This document shows, one piece after another, positions 61,930 to 64,000 of a stretch of 64,000 bases of DNA. A program made the translations under genes and the position numbers. The stretch lies in NCBI GenBank assembly GCA_022225965.2, contig JAKJXP020000121.1:57130-121129 (forward strand), read 5' to 3'. The DNA comes from Diatrype stigma (Eukaryota; Ascomycota; Sordariomycetes; Xylariales; Diatrypaceae). A model generated the notes under the pieces. The model searched no databases and was not told the origin of the DNA. It was given only the letters and a program-made list of their open reading frames with translations. Position 1 is the first letter of the stretch. Each line of letters opens with the position of its first letter.

Positions 61930-62910
61930 ATGTTTGAAGAGGGGAACATGAACGTAGCCAAAGAGTTGCGGGACTCGTTCCATCAGAGACAACGGCCCAA
62001 TCGAAGAGGTCGAGGGCAGCGACCACCTGACAGAGGCTCGACTAGCCGTACGTCCCAACAGTCCCCGGCTCGCACATCCCAGAACCATGCCCTTTCCGGC
62101 CCCGGAGCTCGGCCTCCTCACCAGTCAACTCCTCGAGGGAACCATAGAGCCCAAGCTGGAAGAGGTGCCCCGGGTCCTAGACATGGGCACATTCCTGTGA
62201 ACCCGAATGAGGAGCCGCGAGCTCGTTCCCCTGAGGTGATGAGTAACACTCGGATGCAATCCCAATGGGGTCCTCTAACTACATCGCCGAGTTCTGCCTC
62301 TAGCATTAGCACCCCCCAGCCCTCTCATGTGCAGCAGCCTCAGTCTATATTCGGTTCAACGAGTGGTTATAACTCTTCAGCCGGTTTGCAAGCCCATATG
62401 TCAGATACGACAAATCGCCAGAACCCATCTAAGCGCTCAGTACTGGGAGAAGGAGAAGAGAATGATGATCAGAAGCGTGTGAAGACGGGTCATTTGGCGT
62501 TTGAACAGACCACCGAACCAAACAAGAACAGCGATACGCCCGACGACTATGATCTTATTGATTTCAATGAGAGCCCATGGGACAACCAGGCGGGTACTGC
62601 ACCCACACACTCGAGCACGTATCCCGCAGCTACCAGCCAGGTTTCCAGTTCGACACGAAGTGGCTCCGTCAACGATCAAGAGGATGCAATGATGGAAGAT
62701 GTCTTTGCTCCGTTGCCCATCGGTCAAGCTCGCAGCGGCAGACTAGGAGGACTTGCTAGTTCGAGATGGAACAGACCAAGTGAGGAGGGTTCCGAGCATT
62801 CAGAGAACGATGCACAGCAAATGGTGGATAGCCATCGCACCTCAGGTCGCACCGCCAAAAGCGGTATGCTAAAAGGACCGGGCTTGGGTGATTCGCGATG
62901 GGCGAAATAA
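61930..62910 (+). CDS. Disordered fungal protein with paired SRW motifs
   Basis: Single-exon, 326 residues, no family I can name. Nearly the whole chain is low-complexity and hydrophilic. The N-terminus is Arg/Gly/Gln-rich (RRGRGQRPPDRGS), followed by long Ser/Thr/Gln/Pro stretches. A basic KRSVLGEGEENDDQKRVK segment resembles a nuclear localisation signal. An acidic-aromatic patch DDYDLIDFNESPWD could be a short linear interaction motif. The C-terminus has two related elements, GGLASSRWNRP and GLGDSRWAK. The latter is the terminal sequence, a position and form (SRWA) seen in several fungal RNA-associated proteins. This last comparison is an impression. The open frame, ATG context (CAAGATG) and composition make it a likely gene. 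Confidence 0.7.
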   Translation: MFEEGNMNVAKELRDSFHQRQRPNRRGRGQRPPDRGSTSRTSQQSPARTSQNHALSGPGARPPHQSTPRGNHRAQAGRGAPGPRHGHIPVNPNEEPRARSPEVMSNTRMQSQWGPLTTSPSSASSISTPQPSHVQQPQSIFGSTSGYNSSAGLQAHMSDTTNRQNPSKRSVLGEGEENDDQKRVKTGHLAFEQTTEPNKNSDTPDDYDLIDFNESPWDNQAGTAPTHSSTYPAATSQVSSSTRSGSVNDQEDAMMEDVFAPLPIGQARSGRLGGLASSRWNRPSEEGSEHSENDAQQMVDSHRTSGRTAKSGMLKGPGLGDSRWAK

Positions 62911-63836
62911 CCTACCTCGGCCTTTCACAAATCTGGATGTCTGGTTCCGGACTCCACGCTGCTCGTTCCTTGACCAAAACAACATTTGCCAGCCGTGCTG
63001 AGCAACATTGCTTGGTAGCTTCGTCCAGCATCTGGCTTTCCCTTTCGTTCTTGTCCTTTTCCTAGTATTTCCACCAGAGGCAGATTTCTTGTCTAGTCGG
63101 CATTCTGTTCCCTGGAATTAATCCCACTCCGCTGCCCATCCACCCTTCACTATGCCGTCAAGCGGCAGTTCACCATTCAGTATAACCCTCAGTTCCTTGT
63201 CAACCCACTTTTGATGTCATTTCGCGGTCGTTGCTCATGATACAGTCAGCATCTTCCCATAATTATGGTCTAATGCTTTGGCCAGATCGCTAGGTATAGT
63301 GAAGTTCGATTCAAAATACTCGACAGCCTATCATCTGTCCCGCTTTCGAGAGCTTACCTTCGAAACGGCTTGACCCAACGAACACCTCCCAGTCCCCTTC
63401 CGTAACCAACTTTCCCTTTTTATTGTCCCAAGCAATGAGACTGCAAAGCATGAATCCATGTGGATAAGGAGAATGATATGGGGTTCGACGAACATAAAGA
63501 TGAAGGCATAGATGATCCTACCTATTGCATCCATGCTTAGACAACGTGAGGAAACTATTTGAAGGGAGCTTATACCTATACATGATGCCATCTGAAAAGT
63601 TGCGTGTGTACTCAATCCCGGAATAGAGAGGGAACCTGTGTCTACCTTGATATTCATCCACGAGACTTTTTCGTAGATAATTATATGAATGGAGAGGCTA
63701 CAGAGGACGAACTCGTTGGTACACAAAACAAGTAGCACAGATGGAAGACATGAGTTGACATACGTTCGTCGTTGACGACTAATCACAGATGCAGGTCATT
63801 ACGACAACCCCCTTCACTCCCACAAACTCCAAACTC

Positions 63837-63837
<1 letters not shown>
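62911..63837. other. Intergenic, possible exon remnants
   Basis: About 0.9 kb of 3' flank of the preceding gene. A coding-looking stretch lies on the minus strand at 63358-63517 (separate entry). No other feature seen. Confidence 0.4.
63358..63517 (-). other. Candidate exon of an unrecognised gene
   Basis: Between a possible GGTAG acceptor (63518-63520) and a GTAAGC donor (63352-63357), the minus strand has a 53-codon open frame with well-behaved composition. It includes YVRRTPYHSPYPHGF and LIAWDNKKGKLVTEGDWEVF followed by VGSS. The latter half loosely recalls the C-terminal fibronectin-like domain of GH3 glycosidases (xxYDxxKGKWVVEPGEYEVxVGSS). I could not link it to convincing flanking exons. 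It may be an exon of a gene poorly seen by eye or a fossil. Confidence 0.22.

Positions 63838-63869
<32 letters not shown>
63838..63869. repeat. 32-base poly(A) run
   Basis: Thirty-two consecutive A residues, preceded by repeated AAACTCC and followed abruptly by very A+T-rich DNA. Confidence 0.95.
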
Positions 63870-63871
<2 letters not shown>

Positions 63872-64000
63872 ATACTAAAATATAAATAATACACCAATAA
63901 CTTAAAAAATAAGTATATTTTAGAAAAATAAAATAAAAAAAACGGATTTATCAATAAAAAATAGCCATAATAATTAGTTTAAAATACTTTAGCTATCTTT
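63870..64000. other. Extremely A+T-rich edge
   Basis: The last 131 bases contain roughly 15% G+C by eye count, sharply different from the adjoining about 50% G+C DNA. No coding sequence. Could be the start of an A+T-rich isochore, a retroelement junction or an assembly join. Confidence 0.6.

Overview
The window is nuclear DNA of a filamentous ascomycete (Pezizomycotina, most likely Sordariomycetes). The support is short introns with GTAAGT-like donors and CTAAC/TACTAAC branch sites, multi-exon eukaryotic housekeeping genes (KU80, RLP24, PAM18, POP3, a giant ubiquitin protease), an intron-containing nuclear tRNA-Gln, and fungus-only families: an aspergillopepsin-like protease, GRGGAGN-repeat protein, App1 phosphatase, HeLo effector and NACHT-ankyrin receptor. 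The species cannot be named from the sequence alone.

Layout. 0-8 kb: an App1-type phosphatidate phosphatase (+), then a secreted aspartic protease (+). 8-12.5 kb: A+T-richer, gene-poor DNA with a decayed gene fragment, a tRNA-Gln(UUG) and a well-delimited hAT-type MITE. 12.5-19.5 kb: a two-gene programmed-cell-death locus on the minus strand. It holds an NLR (N-terminal amyloid-like motif, NACHT, ankyrins, long C-terminal extension) and, 1.7 kb upstream, a HET-s-like HeLo effector whose C-terminus carries a matching motif. 22.9-28.4 kb: an uncharacterised multi-pass membrane protein and a C2H2 zinc-finger protein (both -). 28.4-35.9 kb: a 7.5-kb gene desert rich in GTAGGTA-type simple repeats. 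35.9-48 kb: a dense housekeeping cluster with the GRGGAGN protein (+), RLP24 (-) divergent from PAM18 (+), a Gfd2-like DEDDh protein (-), KU80 (-) and an F-box-like protein (+). 49-57 kb: a nine-exon gene for a 2560-residue USP-family deubiquitinase (-). 59.8-62.9 kb: POP3 (+) and a disordered protein (+). The window ends in a 32-base poly(A) run followed by extremely A+T-rich DNA.

How the genes work together. Most are unlinked housekeeping functions: ribosome assembly, mitochondrial import, RNase P/MRP, end joining and ubiquitin removal. The exception is the NLR/HeLo pair. The NLR's first 27 residues, encoded by their own exon, align without gaps to the C-terminal motif of the HeLo protein (9 of 18 identical). 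This is the arrangement of the Podospora NWD2/HET-S system, in which an activated receptor templates an amyloid fold onto a membrane-active effector. I consider this pair the main biological system in the window. The introns of all multi-exon models were inferred by eye from splice consensus, frame continuity and family knowledge; none was confirmed with transcripts.
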